Source: JAUXEH01 sp965602945
GTDB taxonomy: Bacteria > Acidobacteriota > Aminicenantia > Aminicenantales > Aminicenantaceae
Reading direction: 5' to 3'
NCBI GenBank assembly: GCA_965602945.1
Contig: CBFDBC010000090.1
Span: 1-13,279, forward strand
Length of the DNA stretch: 13,279 nucleotides
Below, one piece after another: positions 12,857-13,279 of this stretch. The notes under the pieces were generated by a model. It was given only the letters and a program-made list of their open reading frames with translations, had not been told where the DNA came from and did not search any database. The translations under genes were made by a program, and so were the position numbers. Position 1 is the stretch's first letter; every line of letters starts with the position of its first letter.

Positions 12857-13279
12857 CTATGGCTTCTTCTTTCTATGGCCGATAATACTCCCCATTCGCC
12901 CATGCAGAGTTATGGGAGGGTGAAAACGAGCTTTGCCGATATCCGTCTCTCCCGCCTTGATCATTGCGAATCGAACCAAAAATGGAGTAATTATTTCATT
13001 GATCAGGGTCTTGCCCAGCACGGCGCTCACGATCACTGCACCTAACATAGGAGATACGGTATCGATAAAAACTTTCGCATCTAATACTAAACCGATCGCC
13101 ACTCCAGCTGACGGCAACAAAGCCAATCCCAAGTATTTCCTGACTTCAGGAGGCGCCCCACCTAATCTCGCTCCGAATCTAGTTCCCAAATACTTCCCTA
13201 TAAACCGACCTCCCAAGACGATCAAGGCAACTCCCATTGCCAGATATCCTACGCCCAGATTCAGATGAGCTCCGGCAAG
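12857..13279 (-). CDS. Cation:proton antiporter, C-terminal part (5' end outside window)
   Basis: The reading frame is open from the right window edge to the stop at 12857, giving the last 140 residues of a longer membrane protein. The visible part starts LAGAHLNLGVGYLA and continues through RFIGKYLGTRFGARLGGAP, then VRKYLGLALLPSAGVAIGL, matching the last helices of CPA-type Na+(K+)/H+ antiporters, where GxxLLPxAGVAIGL is a familiar signature. Two or three further helices follow and the protein ends in a short basic tail (GHRKKKP) without a TrkA/RCK domain. The first in-frame ATG is internal (13237) and is not the real start. Base composition looks lower in GC than the neighbouring genes. Direction is convergent to E2. 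Family assignment is good; the transported ion is unknown. Confidence 0.85.
   Translation of the reverse strand, partial: LAGAHLNLGVGYLAMGVALIVLGGRFIGKYLGTRFGARLGGAPPEVRKYLGLALLPSAGVAIGLVLDAKVFIDTVSPMLGAVIVSAVLGKTLINEIITPFLVRFAMIKAGETDIGKARFHPPITLHGRMGSIIGHRKKKP

Overview
The window is a gene-dense, GC-rich bacterial chromosome segment. Gene content suggests an anaerobic or microaerophilic member of the Desulfobacterota (the former Deltaproteobacteria): feoAB ferrous-iron uptake, rubredoxin domains on unexpected partners, a cysteine-rich DUF2769-type protein, and a ferredoxin:thioredoxin-reductase (FTR)-like protein beside a glutaredoxin. The taxonomic call is an inference from gene content and protein style, not from a marker gene.

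Layout. Positions 1-654 (minus strand) hold the start of feoB (cut by the window edge) and all of feoA. They diverge across a short promoter region from secA (738-3395), which is followed after 12 bases by guaB (3408-4874). A 338-base gap (4875-5212) then carries a terminator-like hairpin, a perfect 15-bp inverted repeat and a divergent direct repeat. From 5213 to 12817 nine plus-strand genes are packed closely: a ZIP-like membrane protein, a rubredoxin/pyruvate-oxidase-like TPP enzyme fusion, a DUF2769 cysteine-rich protein, a membrane protein with a C-terminal cytochrome c domain, a rubredoxin-like/FTR fusion, a glutaredoxin-like protein, and pyruvate dehydrogenase E1alpha, E1beta and E2. 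The last four junctions in the series (FTR to E2) overlap or abut. A convergent, less GC-rich cation:proton antiporter gene (5' end outside the window) closes the segment.

The most interesting part is the 5965-12817 cluster. It combines two different TPP-dependent 2-oxoacid enzymes (a rubredoxin-fused PoxB-like enzyme and a PDH complex) with a membrane cytochrome and a two-protein thiol relay (rubredoxin-FTR plus glutaredoxin) in what looks like one operon. A reasonable hypothesis is that pyruvate-derived electrons pass through rubredoxin-type iron centres, with the FTR/glutaredoxin pair reporting or setting the redox state of the pathway. This is inference from gene order and domain content; no E3 (lipoamide dehydrogenase), ferredoxin or FTR variable subunit is encoded here. 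No RNA genes, CRISPR arrays or intact insertion sequences were seen.
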